Below, piece after piece: positions 10,042-20,417 of a stretch of DNA of 64,000 bases (position 1 is the first letter of the stretch; every line of letters starts with the position of its first letter). Source of the stretch: Craspedostauros australis (Eukaryota > Bacillariophyta > Bacillariophyceae > Mastogloiales > Achnanthaceae); assembly GCA_026770025.1 (NCBI GenBank), contig JAMXDE010000022.1, positions 310,001-374,000 on the forward strand, read 5' to 3'. The notes under the pieces were generated by a model. It did no database searches and had not been told where the DNA came from. It worked only from the letters and a program-made list of their open reading frames with translations. Both the position numbers and the translations under genes were made by a program.

Positions 10042-11502
10042 CTATGCTGGCGTTTGCTGCTGGAGAAGCGTTGGCACATCGATCTCGAAGACCCGCACGG
10101 AGTTGTCATCACCGCCGGACACGACAATTGCCGCACCGCTGGACATGAATTGGATGTCCATGTCGTTGATCAGGTTGGTGTGTCCCGTGATCGTCTGCAC
10201 CAGGGTACCGCTCCTCGCGTCCCACAGATATATCTTGCCGGAACCGGTCGCTGTGAATACAACCGGCAGAGTTGGATGCCAGCGCAGTCGCGTGATGCCA
10301 TCGGTATCCTGCGCCTCGACCTTGCAAACGTGCCGACACTGACCACCATCGCGCGTTAGATCCCAGATCTTGAGCACACCATCCACGCCCGCTGTTGCGC
10401 ACCAGTTGGGATTGGCCGGTGAGAAGCCAACGCCTTCGACGCTCATTGGGAATTCCATCATGGCATCCTCATCGCCTTCATTCATGTTGTTGCCGTTGTT
10501 GTTTGTTGCGTTGTTGGCTGGAGCTTCAAAGTGACGCAAGATCGCCACGACCTTCTTCGTTCCCGTGTGGCACACGTGCACCTGGCCATCCTCGGCACCA
10601 ACCAGAACGAGGTGACCGTCGCTGCCTCCGTTGGTGGCCATGCAGGTCAATCCCGCCTCGCCCAACCTGAAGGTGTGCTTGCAAAGCCCCGTCTTGGGCG
10701 CCCAAATTCGCAACGTGCCATCCGAACTGGCGCTCAGGGCCAATTTGCCATCCGGCGTGAACGCACCCGCGGTGACGCCCTGCTCGTGTCCCACGAAGAC
10801 CTGCAGGCACTTGTTGAGAGGGACGTGGAACATCCAGACCGTGCCGTCGCCGGATCCCGCCAGCAGCACGGAACCGCCCTTGGGATGGAAGCAGAGCCAC
10901 TCGACATCGGACGGGCCTTCCAGCTTGAGCTTTTGCGCGCCGGTGTCTGGATCGTAGAGGACGATGGCGCCATCGTAGGCACCGACCGCGGCCAGTTTGG
11001 GCGTCTTTTTGGGATCCGGTCCCACGAAGGCCATGTTGAATGCGACGCAGGAGACGCTGTCGGTGTGATTGTATGGGAGCTGATGTGAGGTCGTCGCGCC
11101 CGGCAACCGATGGAAGAAGGCCTTGTCATCGCCTGCTCCCGACAGTATGGACAGCTCGGAATCGTTCTGCAAATGGCATGCGACGGCGTAGACGGAATCC
11201 GTGTGGGTTTCCAGCTTGGATTTGGCCATGTCCACGACGATCTCTTGATCGGTTTGTTTGCTTCCATCTGCTGTTGCTGTGTTGTCATCGGCATTGTCAG
11301 CATCGTCAGCATCGTTGTCATCATCGTCATCGCCTTCATCCATAGGGATGTCGTTATCATCGACCTTGACTTCGACGGTATCCTCCGGATTCACGAAGGC
11401 AGGCGTATCGTCGACGCCTTCTGCCATCTCATCTGTTTCTTGGGTTGGCGTCTGCTCGCTGTCCATCATGTTGGACGTCTCGTCTTCTTGTTTGCTTTCC
11501 AT
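10042..11502 (-). CDS. WD40 repeat protein, AAMP/Sqt1 type (ribosome-assembly chaperone-like)
   Basis: 486 residues, single exon. A very acidic N-terminal ~95 residues (runs of D/E, including DEGDDDDDNDADDADNADD) precedes seven to eight WD40 blades covering the rest: HTDSVYAVAC, VEWLCFHPKG, GSGDGTVWMFHVP, GHEQGVTAGAFTPDGK, ASSDGTLRIWAPKTG, GVDGVLKIWDLTRD, GSGKIYLWDARSGT, GGDDNSVRVFEID. An acidic tail before an eight-bladed propeller is the layout of angio-associated migratory cell protein and yeast Sqt1, the dedicated chaperone of ribosomal protein uL16. A cytosolic role in large-subunit assembly is therefore likely. The frame is open upstream to an ATG at 11817, but MESKQED at 11502 best fits the family start. 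Asn-rich insert between two late blades (near 10480-10510). Confidence 0.82.
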   Translation of the reverse strand: MESKQEDETSNMMDSEQTPTQETDEMAEGVDDTPAFVNPEDTVEVKVDDNDIPMDEGDDDDDNDADDADNADDNTATADGSKQTDQEIVVDMAKSKLETHTDSVYAVACHLQNDSELSILSGAGDDKAFFHRLPGATTSHQLPYNHTDSVSCVAFNMAFVGPDPKKTPKLAAVGAYDGAIVLYDPDTGAQKLKLEGPSDVEWLCFHPKGGSVLLAGSGDGTVWMFHVPLNKCLQVFVGHEQGVTAGAFTPDGKLALSASSDGTLRIWAPKTGLCKHTFRLGEAGLTCMATNGGSDGHLVLVGAEDGQVHVCHTGTKKVVAILRHFEAPANNATNNNGNNMNEGDEDAMMEFPMSVEGVGFSPANPNWCATAGVDGVLKIWDLTRDGGQCRHVCKVEAQDTDGITRLRWHPTLPVVFTATGSGKIYLWDARSGTLVQTITGHTNLINDMDIQFMSSGAAIVVSGGDDNSVRVFEIDVPTLLQQQTPA

Positions 11503-12877
11503 GATTGCTGTTGAGTCCGCTGTTGCTGTTGCTGCTGGGGTAGTTGTGGTTGATTCGATTCGATGGTCTTGCTGTGAATTGTCTGGTTGTAGTTGAAGTT
11601 GTGATTGAAACAAACGTTTCGCAGAGTATTCTGCAACCGCGGTGTGAAGAATCTTGTGAACATGTGTGGGCGCAGCGTGTCGCGTTCGGTGTTGTCCTCG
11701 TTGTTTGGCTTCTGGTTTTGATGGGTCGTTCGAAGAATTTCGTGGACGTGCTCGGCGAAGCATGGAATTTGACGTGTGCAGGACAGGCGGTTCGATTGAG
11801 TCAACCCTCATATCCACGACTGAGAAAATTGGGCTCGAGTTGGGACACGCTGACTCCGAAATTGTTTTGGAGTCCCGAGCCCATCCAGATGAGTCCAGGT
11901 GCGAGCTCTCACAATCACGCCTGCATCACCAGGGGCTCACTGAACTCGCACAAATGAGTATTGAGGACACCTTGGATAGCGAGCGTAGACGAGGGGCAAG
12001 AGTAGCCAATGTTTGAGCAACTCATGAAGCCACAACTTCGCTTCCTCGCTGTCATCGTCTGCTCTAACTCAACAGATCCTCCGCCTCAAGTGCGCTATAT
12101 CTTTCTGATGCCTGCAAATGTAACCAATCAGAGTGCAGAACTGCACAAGAACATGAGGGCTCTCCTTTGTATTGAACCGGAAGATTCGGCTCTGGTCTTC
12201 ATATCCAAAGACGTGCGCCTGGTACAACTGCAAAGGAGCCACGCTGACTACACAAGCATGGACAGCTCATGTCATGGCTCTGCAAGCCAACTATTTCTAC
12301 GACTTCTCGAAACCGACATGTTCCTATCATAATCCACACGCTGATAGAATATCAAATTCTAATCTAACTCTCTTCTGTCCGCACCGCTCGGTCTCCTACT
12401 TTGCTCTGTCCAGTTCTCAGCAACAAGCGGTTCTTCAGCCGGTTGCGAACAGGGCCTTCGCATGCGTCTCTGCTTGGAGGCACGGGACATTCACTCGAGT
12501 CTTGCATGGGAGGATTTCTGGCTGGTTCGTGGATGCCCAGGATCACACGAGAAGAACTGTTCTGTTCGTGCCAAGGACGGAGTGGGAAAACACCCTTGTC
12601 TTTCCGTGATCTTTGCGACAGTTCGCGTCCTGGTTCCCGACACTTGCGCATGGTTTGACGATGTCCATTGGGCGGTCTTGGAGGGTGCGAACATAGCCTG
12701 AGCATACAAACCACAAGTGTTGCAAACGAGCAGCCTCGGAACAGTTCGAAGAGGACATAATCTTCCGCCGAGTTGGAGCTCCCAGCGATCCAAACTGGAG
12801 GCAGCAAAAGCATCAGCGCAAACACACTGCCTCTCTCCCCAGAGAGTGGGCGCATCATTTCGGAAACTGCTTCCAAG
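11503..12877. other. Divergent intergenic region between WD40 and vWA genes
   Basis: 1.4 kb holding the promoters and 5' leaders of two divergently transcribed genes. The WD40 frame remains open to 11817 without convincing protein content. Several ORFs of 70-170 codons on both strands overlap each other and show no recognisable domain. Confidence 0.6.
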
Positions 12878-15162
12878 ATGAACCCTCGATACCAGCCGCA
12901 GACGCAGCAGCAGCGGCATCAACAGCAATACTACCAGTATCAACAACAACAGCAGCAGCAGCAGCAAGTGCGCCCGCAACAGCAATACCAACAGGCCCAA
13001 TACCGGCAGCATCAAGCGCAGCCGCAGGCTCGACTGCAGCAACAGCCACAGAATCCAGATGCCGCCAAGCGCATGTACTTGCACCAGCAGGGCTGGCCAA
13101 CTGGTGCGTTCCCAATTATGAGTAACCGTGCGCAGAAAGCAAGCCGCTTTGGTTCATCCATCCTTGCATTCTGAACAGCCTTGTCTTCGCCATTAGGGTC
13201 CTCTCACCTTCATGAATTCGATCCATTCCTCCCGTATTCTCTCTTCTGTTGTACCTCGCTATCACCCAATCGCTCTGCCATGCTCTGCGTCCAACAGGCC
13301 TGATCAATGTCGTCATGCAACAGGCGCATCGATTCCCATTGCGCTTTTGGATCATGGACAACAGCAGCTCCATGCAAACGCAGGATGCGCACGTGGTCTC
13401 CGGATCCACCATAATGGGCCTGCAGCGTTCGAATTGCACGCGATGGCATGAGGCACAGAGTTCCATGATGAACTTCTCGCATCTGGCGGCGACCCTGCAC
13501 CTGCCAACGCGATTCTCCATGCTCAATGATCTCGGATCCATGTTCGGTCCACCCAACTTCTCCGTCGGTGAACAGGGCCCGCACAAAATCGCCGAGGACA
13601 TGCAGAAAGCGCAGGCCATCATCCAACGGGCATATCCATCTGGCGCCACGCCTTTGGCGCAGCACCTGGCGGCCATTCGGAACGTCGTGGTGCAGGTGGC
13701 GGACTCCGTGCGCGCAGGTCAGCGCATCCTGCCCATCATCATTGCGACGGATGGCATCCCCAGCGACAAGGATGGCAACGAGGGGTACATCATCCAGGAT
13801 CAGTTCCGCACCACGCTGCGCAGCTTCGCTGGATTGCCCGTTTGGATCGTCATTCGCTTGTGCACCGATGACGACTCTGTCTTTGATTTTTACCATTCCC
13901 TCAACAGTATGCAGCTCAACATCTCGGTTGATGTGTTGGACGACTACTTCGGCGAGGCCCTGGAGGTCTACCTGCAGAATCCGTGGCTCACGTACCCCTT
14001 GCCGATCCATCGCATACGCGAAATCGGATTCTACGTGCCTCCGTTCGATCAGCTGGATGATCGACCGCTCAGCTTCACCCAGCTGCATCAATTGTTCTCG
14101 GTCATATTCGAGCATGGATCGACATTGCCCAATCCGCAGTACGATTGGGTCGGCTTCTTGCGTGGCACGGCACGCCTCTTGACTCGCGAGCAGCATTACT
14201 TCAATCCTGTTCTGCGCACTCGTACACCGCTCGTAGACATACGCCGTTTGCATGCGACATACGGACGTGGCATGAAGTTGCCACATGATCTTCAAAGCAT
14301 TCCGCACTTTCCAGAGCCACCAAAGACCAGGGCGCCTGTTGTCAACAAGCCCGTGGGTCCAGCTCAAGGCACAAAATGGCCGTCTGCCATGGGTGGATCC
14401 TTGCGCACGAATCCCAATGCGATCCCGAAGCCGCAAAGCGCGACGAGATCAACTTCGATGCCGAATCAGCCGTTTGGCCAGTCGAATGCAAGTGGTGGCA
14501 ACTCCTCCAACGGAACCTCCAATACCACGAACGGAAGCAATGCGCAATCGCAACAACCGTACGTGCCGTCCAACAGCAGCAGCAGCCCATCAGACAACAC
14601 GGCATTGAAGTACAGCATCTTGCGCTGGGCCGTGGCCTCCAATCAACTGCGCCCCATCGATCAGCTGCTGAGTTCGTTGCAACAGACATTCCCTCCGGCG
14701 TTTGGCACGCCAACACATGCGTACTTTCAGAAATGGCGTCCAATTTCGCACGAAGTGCTGAAGCAACGCAGCGCTCCTGTCATCAAACGAGGTACGTATG
14801 CGACGCGTGTTTGTTGCAGTGATTGACGTTGCACGAGTATGAAGTGTGGCTACGAATACACCACCTAGGGACTTCAACATGCGCACTCTTTGGGATTGTG
14901 CATCTGCCGTAATTAAACTGCGACTATGCTCTCCGTTGATGCTGAGTACTCACACGACCAGCGTTGTGGCAATCATTCAATACTCCACGTACCATACTTT
15001 GCACATTTTCATTCGTTGTTCCTTTTATGTACAGCCTTCCGCAAAGCCAAATTCTTCTTGCACCCTGACAAACTCCCGCGCGACATGTCCAAGGATCACC
15101 TGTTCCTGTGCAAGATGCTGTGGGACATTCTCGCTGACGCCTGGGAGATGTTCGATGCGTAA
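12878..15162 (+). CDS. vWA-domain protein with C-terminal J domain (three exons)
   Basis: Spliced model: exons 12878-13103, 13298-14791 and 15035-15162, giving 615 residues. Intron 1 (13104-13297) runs GTGCGT...CAACAG and joins ...GWPTG|LINVV. Intron 2 (14792-15034) runs GTACGT...GTACAG and joins ...VIKR|AFRKAKFFLHPDK. The N-terminus is Gln-rich (residues 1-65). A von Willebrand A-like domain starts near residue 88, with MIDAS Asp96-x-Ser98-x-Ser100 and a later ATDG, so metal-dependent ligand binding is plausible. A low-complexity Asn/Ser linker follows. The C-terminal ~43 residues form a J-domain remnant with an intact HPD motif and a third helix ending DAWEMFDA, resembling the terminal J domain of auxilin-type co-chaperones. 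HPD implies recruitment of an Hsp70. The fusion is unusual; I do not know a named family. Confidence 0.85.
13104..13297 (+). other. Intron 1 of the vWA/J gene
   Basis: 194 bp, phase 1, GTGCGT donor and CAACAG acceptor. It contains stops in the exon-1 frame. Removing it restores a continuous vWA N-terminus. Confidence 0.85.
14792..15034 (+). other. Intron 2 of the vWA/J gene
   Basis: 243 bp, phase 1, GTACGT donor, pyrimidine-rich 3' end and TACAG acceptor. Joining the flanks reconstitutes the helix II-HPD part of the J domain. Confidence 0.88.
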
Positions 15163-15337
15163 TCGATGGCGTCTCTGGTGTGCTCCCGTTCCGTCTTTCA
15201 TGTGAAATGTGTGGTAACACGATAGGTATGAGTACTGTAACTGCCGCTTCACGGAATAGTATTCAATAGGAAACGACCGTTGTGATTGTAGATTGTGCTC
15301 CAGCTATCATGCCATACCGAATTGCCACGCATGCACT

Positions 15338-17528
15338 TCACGCCGTCTTGGCTTGCGAACCACCAAAGTTCTCTTGCGAATGCCGAATGCCAGCGCCCGC
15401 CATTTCCGAAATGTGCTCGGAATCGCGGGGTTCGTCAAATCCAAGCGCTTCACGTGCCTCCGCCATCAGAAAGACGCTGCCGCACACAACCAGCAATTCG
15501 TTCTTCTCCTTCGCCAGTTCCAATGCCGCTTGCACTTGCTTCGTGATCGATGGATCCTTCAGATCGTACTGTCCGTCCTGCGCCAGCTCCGGGGACGCCT
15601 CCAGGATGGCCTGGACCTTTGCCGCTCGTGGATGCGCCGCCTCCACCAAGTGGACATTGGATGACGCCGTGCACGACAGAACGGATGCGGCGCATTGCGA
15701 AAGATCCTTGTCGGACGACATTCCGACCACGAATCGGTAATTGTCATCGGGATACGTCGTTTTCAATTTCTGCACGAGATACTCCATCGCCGGCGGATTG
15801 TGCGCAACATCCAGGATGACGCGTACATCATCGTCGCGCGGCACCTCTTCGAATCGGCACGGAGGACGGATGGCGACGCCCTGTTCGATATCGTCTGGCG
15901 TCAAGGATTCGACGAGCCGGGGATGCGATTTTTGCAATAACTTCAATGCCGCCTTGACGGTGCGGGAATTCTCCAGATCGTAGTCATTCACGGTGGCCGG
16001 CGGGTCATCCAACACGTCGTCGGTGATGTAATAGTCTCCCGCATTCTTGTCTTTGGCGCATTGTCGCAGAACGGCGTGGGGGCAGTTGGGACCGGCCAGC
16101 ACAGGTCGGCCTGGTTTGATGATGCCGCCCTTTTCGACGGCGATCAATTCAATGGTATCTCCCAGTATCCTCGTGTGTTCCAATCCGATGGAGGTGATGA
16201 TGGACATGGCAGGGTCCTGGACGATGTTGGTGGCATCCAACCGCCCGCCGAGCCCGGTCTCCAGTACGACGACGTCCACCTCCTCCTGCGCGTAAAACAT
16301 GAACGCCAACGCGGTGGTTACCTCAAAGAAGGTGGCCGGCAGATCATGATCCTCGCAAGCCTGGTATATCTTGGGCAAGAGTTCGACGACTTGCTGCTCG
16401 GAGATTAATTTGGAATTGACCTGCATCCGTTCACGGAAGCTGGAGACGTGAGGGCTGCAAAATAGACCGACCTTGAGGTTATTCTTTTGCAAGGTGTTGG
16501 CAAGCTTCAATGCGACGCTGCCTTTGCCATTCGTGCCAGCAATGTGGATTATCGTAACATTGGGCTGCGGCAGTTGTGGTTTTGCGATTGTTCGGAAATA
16601 ATGGTAGAGAAGAGAGAGAGAGAGAGACAGTGGGATGAGGATTGAGCAAGTTGACAGGACAGCATCATTGCCAATGCAGAACGTGACTGATATCGCCACA
16701 ACCATTGGAATGGCAGTTGTTGCTTTCACGAAAGGCAGCCACATCAACATCTGACGGAGCGCTGCTCGACGCCAATCTACATACTATTCACTGGCGCAGC
16801 ACACCAGCCAGCCAAGCAGCCAAACACACAAACAAACACATAATCGATACGTAAAGTCGACTCACGTTGCTCATCGGACTCCCGATCTTTTCATGCAGCT
16901 GATTCATGTTCTCGAGGCCCAATTTGACGGGATGGAACATGTTGGTCATGTACAGACGGCGGACCCAGTGTTCGTAGGGCGTGACGACATTCTCCGCGTT
17001 GCCTTCGTTGTCGACATCATCCTTGGGTATGGGTGGCATCTTGTATTGCTTAGTGCTGCCAGACTGATCTCTTGACTGTGCGGTAGATTGCGACTGTGAT
17101 TGCAGCTGTGATGACGATTGGCCGAATGCCAGCGAAGATGATGTGGGGAATGACAAGAATGAACGTCGAATCGAGCCGTTGCGAGTGATATCGTGGAATC
17201 GATCCGCAAACGCGTGCGTGGTTGATTGCGAGGCGAATGCGGAGTGCGCCGTTGATGATGCTGCCCTCGTTGCTTGCGTGGATTGTGACGAAGATCGCAG
17301 GGTGGATATCAGTGTCGACCAATTGCGATGATGGATGAGACGCAGCCTCATGCCTTTGGCGCTGTGCGTACGTGCGTCCGAGTATCTTGAAGTTGATGGC
17401 GATGTGAACGCTGCCACAAGCAAGGACTGCGATGAACGACCTCCTGCAACGATGCAGAGCAAGGCAAGAACTGTGACGAGTAGTCGTGCGAGCGGTTGTA
17501 CCACCAACTGCGTCTGATGTCCCAGCAT
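15338..17528 (-). CDS. Folylpolyglutamate synthase / dihydrofolate synthase (two exons)
   Basis: Exon 1 is 17528-16866 and exon 2 is 16564-15338, with a 301-bp intron (GTGAGT...CCGCAG); the product is 629 residues. Joining gives HEKIGSPMSN|PNVTIIHIAGTNGKGS, the expected start of the Mur-ligase ATPase fold. P-loop GTNGKGS is at 231-237. Other signatures: TSIGLEHTRILGDT followed by AVEKGGIIKPGRP (central Mur ligase motif) and VILDVAHNPPAMEYL in the C-terminal domain. The enzyme adds glutamates to folates (ATP-dependent), retaining one-carbon cofactors in the cell; dual DHFS activity cannot be decided from sequence. The ~175-residue leader is unusually long: a hydrophobic segment (LLVTVLALLCIV) then LLVAAFTSP and a Ser/Thr/Arg-rich stretch, compatible with a signal plus transit peptide for a secondary plastid. 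An internal Met (MRLRLIHHRNWSTL) could instead start a mitochondrial form. Ends 176 bp from the convergent vWA/J gene. Confidence 0.9.
16565..16865 (-). other. Intron of the folylpolyglutamate synthase gene
   Basis: GTGAGT donor at 16865, CCGCAG acceptor ending at 16565, with a short (GA)n run (16612-16627 on +). Both flanks carry conserved FPGS sequence that joins in frame. Confidence 0.88.
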
Positions 17529-18297
17529 CCGTCGAACTTCACTCTTGATGGAGAGTGTGACGTATCCGCTCTATGCTCGTTCTTGTGCTGCCTTTCCTGT
17601 CCTTTCCTTCCTTGTTCTGTCTGTCTCTCTTCTTTTTCATTCGCTTGGACTTGTGTTGGTATGGTGCGGCAAAGGGATGTGTATGTGCGCACGGTGCTGC
17701 CCAACTTCTTCTTGTCTTCGAGTCGCTCGCAGAGTGCAGGAACAAGTGCTCGCTTGTACAGTGCCCTCGTTCTGTCTTTGTTGTCTTCACTTTCGTTCAG
17801 TTGTGATGAGATGAGTTGTGATGGGTTGAGTTGAGTTGTGTTCCTTCTCCCGAATGATCGCGTTGTTGATGTGTGCGGACACAAGTGTGTTGCCATCTCG
17901 CGATGTTCGTTTGATCGCAGTTCGTTTTGTGGTTGCATCCCTCGACAGTATTTGTGGACACATGACGTCATCACAGTGTTCTTCTGTCGATTCGATGGAC
18001 TGGATCACGTTTCAAGTGGAACCATTCGTGTCTGCGATTGGACTAGTGCGACTAAATGCAACCATTTCAAACGAGAGCAACCAAGACAATCAAATCGCAA
18101 CGAGAGATCTGACCATGGCACGCTTTGAATCCATCGCACAAACCCATCCGTATCATTGCGATGCCACAATTCGTTCCATCACGCCGAGGATCATTGGCAC
18201 AGAGAATAGCAGACACGACCTGCTATACTCACAAGAAACACAAGAGACCAAGCATATCACACGTCCTCGAATACTATCATACAAAACAACACTGACG
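17529..18297. promoter_or_regulatory. Bidirectional promoter region, FPGS / RCC1 genes
   Basis: 770 bp between two divergent start codons. No TATA or named motif is asserted. The plus-strand frame of the RCC1 gene is open back to 17836, but the predicted residues are not RCC1-like and are probably leader. Confidence 0.5.
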
Positions 18298-20073
18298 ATG
18301 AATTCGATCGCACCAGGAAGCTCGCGAAAGCGCAAGGAGGGCGAACTGCTGACGACCCCCGTGGCCGTTAGTTCCACACCAGACCCCGTGAACCGGGCTC
18401 GCAAGAGCACGAAGTCTCGTTCTTCGGCCACCGACGTGAAGCACACTGAGACGATACAGCACAAGAAGGCGCTGTACAGGCAAGGCATCGAGAGCGTCAA
18501 TCAGCAGCACATCGACTTGGTCACCAGCAATCCGCAGGCGTACAAGGAGCTGGACTTGCACTCCAAGATGGTGTTCGTCTCGTGCCTCGCCAACGAGGTC
18601 CAGTTCTTCCACAACCTCTACGACCGCCCGGTGGGGCACGTCGTTTCCATGGGACAGGGGGACATGCAGCAGCTGGGCATCTTCCACCCTGGCGACGACC
18701 CCGATGCGGAGCCGGAGGTGCTCTACCCGCCCACCATCTGCCGAAGCCTCAATGCCAGCAAGAGCGTGGTGCAGGTCGCCGCGGGAGGCCTCCACAGCCT
18801 GGCGCTCACGCAGGACGGAAGGGTCTACTCCTGGGGCTGCAACGATGACGGCGCCTTGGGCCGCATCACGACCGACAGCCATCAGACGGGCCTCGTCACG
18901 CAGATCGCGAAGGGATTCCGCCAGGAGGACGAGAACGAGATAGCCATGGTCACGTGCGGCGACTCGCACTCCCTCTTCCTCTCGCTCCGCGGCAACGTCT
19001 ACATGACGGGCATGTACAAGGACGTGGATTCGGGAAAGTTCTGCAACCTGGCTCCGGGCGAAACCAACCCGCAGGGCAGCAAGTTCGAACCCACCAAGAT
19101 CGACCTCTTCGATCAGCCAGTCAAGTCCATCGCCAGCGGTGCCTCCTTCAACGCCGCCATCCTGCAAGACCATTCCATGGTCACATGGGGCATGGGCCAC
19201 GCCGGCGAGCTGGCGCGATCCGACGACATGACGACGGCCACGCTCGACAAGAAGACGGGCAAACGCACCTACGATCTCGGCAAGTCCTACTACGGCGAGG
19301 TCTACCTCAGCGACGAGAAGGACAAGAAGGGCAACCGCATCGAGAAGTTCCGATACAAGGCCGACGTGGTGCGCGAGCACTTCATCAAACCCAAGCCACC
19401 TCGCTGGGCAGGTCCCAGAATCAAACGTTGTGTCATCAACGTGGGCTGCGGCAGCTTCCATCTCATGGTGGCAGCGAGAGATCCTGGCCAGACGGGTTCG
19501 GTGCTCTACACCTCGGGGTTGAACAACTACGGACAGCTGGGTCATGGCGACAATGAGAGCCGCCACGAGCTCACACCCGTCGAGGCCCTGCGGCATGAGG
19601 ACATCGTGCAGGTGGCTGGCGGCGAGCACTTCTCCATCGCGCTCAACACCTTCGGCAACAAGCTCTTCGCCTTTGGGCGGTCGGACTACGGTCAGCTTGG
19701 CCTGTTCTCCAAACCGCGCCCGTCCGGAGACTTCGAGCCGACCCCCAAGCGCGTCGCATTCCCCGATTCCACCAAGAACGAAGACCTGCGCTTCAAGGAA
19801 ATCATGGCGGGCGACCGCCACGCCATGGCCATCACCCTGGACAACGACATCTACACTTGGGGCTTCGGCGAGACGGGTCCTACGGGTCAGGACATGCCGG
19901 AAGATTGCGATGCCAACCGTCCGCAGAAGCTTGACGTCATGTGGCAGTACCGTAGCACCAACAAGAGCACCTGCGTCGACACGCTCAAGCTCAAGCGGGG
20001 GCTCAACGCCAAGGTACTTCATGCTGCCGGAGGTGGCCAGCATTCCTTGCTCATCGTTGAGCGATACGACTAA
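18298..20073 (+). CDS. RCC1-type seven-bladed propeller protein (Ran guanine-nucleotide exchange factor-like)
   Basis: 591 residues from the ATG at 18298, which places a basic nuclear-localisation-like stretch (SSRKRKEGE) at the N-terminus. Blade signatures in order: VVSMGQGDMQQLG, RVYSWGCNDDGALG, VYMTGMYKD, MVTWGMGHAGELA, LYTSGLNNYGQLGHG, LFAFGRSDYGQLGL and IYTWGFGETGPTG, interspersed with VAAGGLHSLAL, VTCGDSHSLFL, IASGASFNAAIL, VAGGEHFSIAL and IMAGDRHAMAI. Seven blades without fused domains match chromatin-bound RCC1, which loads Ran with GTP. An insertion of about 60 charged residues (about 19240-19400, Lys/Asp/Glu-rich) sits between blades 4 and 5, longer than usual. RCC1-like proteins with other roles share this fold, so the Ran assignment is probable, not certain. 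Confidence 0.85.
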   Translation: MNSIAPGSSRKRKEGELLTTPVAVSSTPDPVNRARKSTKSRSSATDVKHTETIQHKKALYRQGIESVNQQHIDLVTSNPQAYKELDLHSKMVFVSCLANEVQFFHNLYDRPVGHVVSMGQGDMQQLGIFHPGDDPDAEPEVLYPPTICRSLNASKSVVQVAAGGLHSLALTQDGRVYSWGCNDDGALGRITTDSHQTGLVTQIAKGFRQEDENEIAMVTCGDSHSLFLSLRGNVYMTGMYKDVDSGKFCNLAPGETNPQGSKFEPTKIDLFDQPVKSIASGASFNAAILQDHSMVTWGMGHAGELARSDDMTTATLDKKTGKRTYDLGKSYYGEVYLSDEKDKKGNRIEKFRYKADVVREHFIKPKPPRWAGPRIKRCVINVGCGSFHLMVAARDPGQTGSVLYTSGLNNYGQLGHGDNESRHELTPVEALRHEDIVQVAGGEHFSIALNTFGNKLFAFGRSDYGQLGLFSKPRPSGDFEPTPKRVAFPDSTKNEDLRFKEIMAGDRHAMAITLDNDIYTWGFGETGPTGQDMPEDCDANRPQKLDVMWQYRSTNKSTCVDTLKLKRGLNAKVLHAAGGGQHSLLIVERYD

Positions 20074-20417
20074 GCAGGGACAAGTGCGAACTGACACTGT
20101 ATCTTGAGTGTGGATCGCAGAGGCTCTGTCATCGCATGTGATGACCCAACAAGATACCGCCCAACTTCAAAATTTTTACTCCACGTTCAATGCCTACCAA
20201 TAGAAAAAAGTGAAAATGCATCCCGGATTTAAGCTTTACTGTAGAGAGCAACACATCCGAAGGTACCGAAAAATCCGTTTCCATCGTCGCAGGCTCATAG
20301 AAACGAACGGCTTCAAGTGCCATCGAACGAGTAGCAAAACCAATTGAAGAGCACCTCGAGGGCATTGGCACCCGTACGGTATAGCAGAGGATACATCGCT
20401 CATCGCGGACTTCAACG
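20074..20417. other. Intergenic spacer RCC1 to SET gene
   Basis: 344 bp between two genes on the same strand; holds the RCC1 3'UTR and the promoter of the SET gene. Nothing else seen. Confidence 0.6.

Noticed and set aside
18277-20097. 606-codon minus-strand ORF opposite the RCC1 gene
   Set aside because: Antisense shadow of a well-supported gene in GC-rich coding DNA; no recognisable motif.
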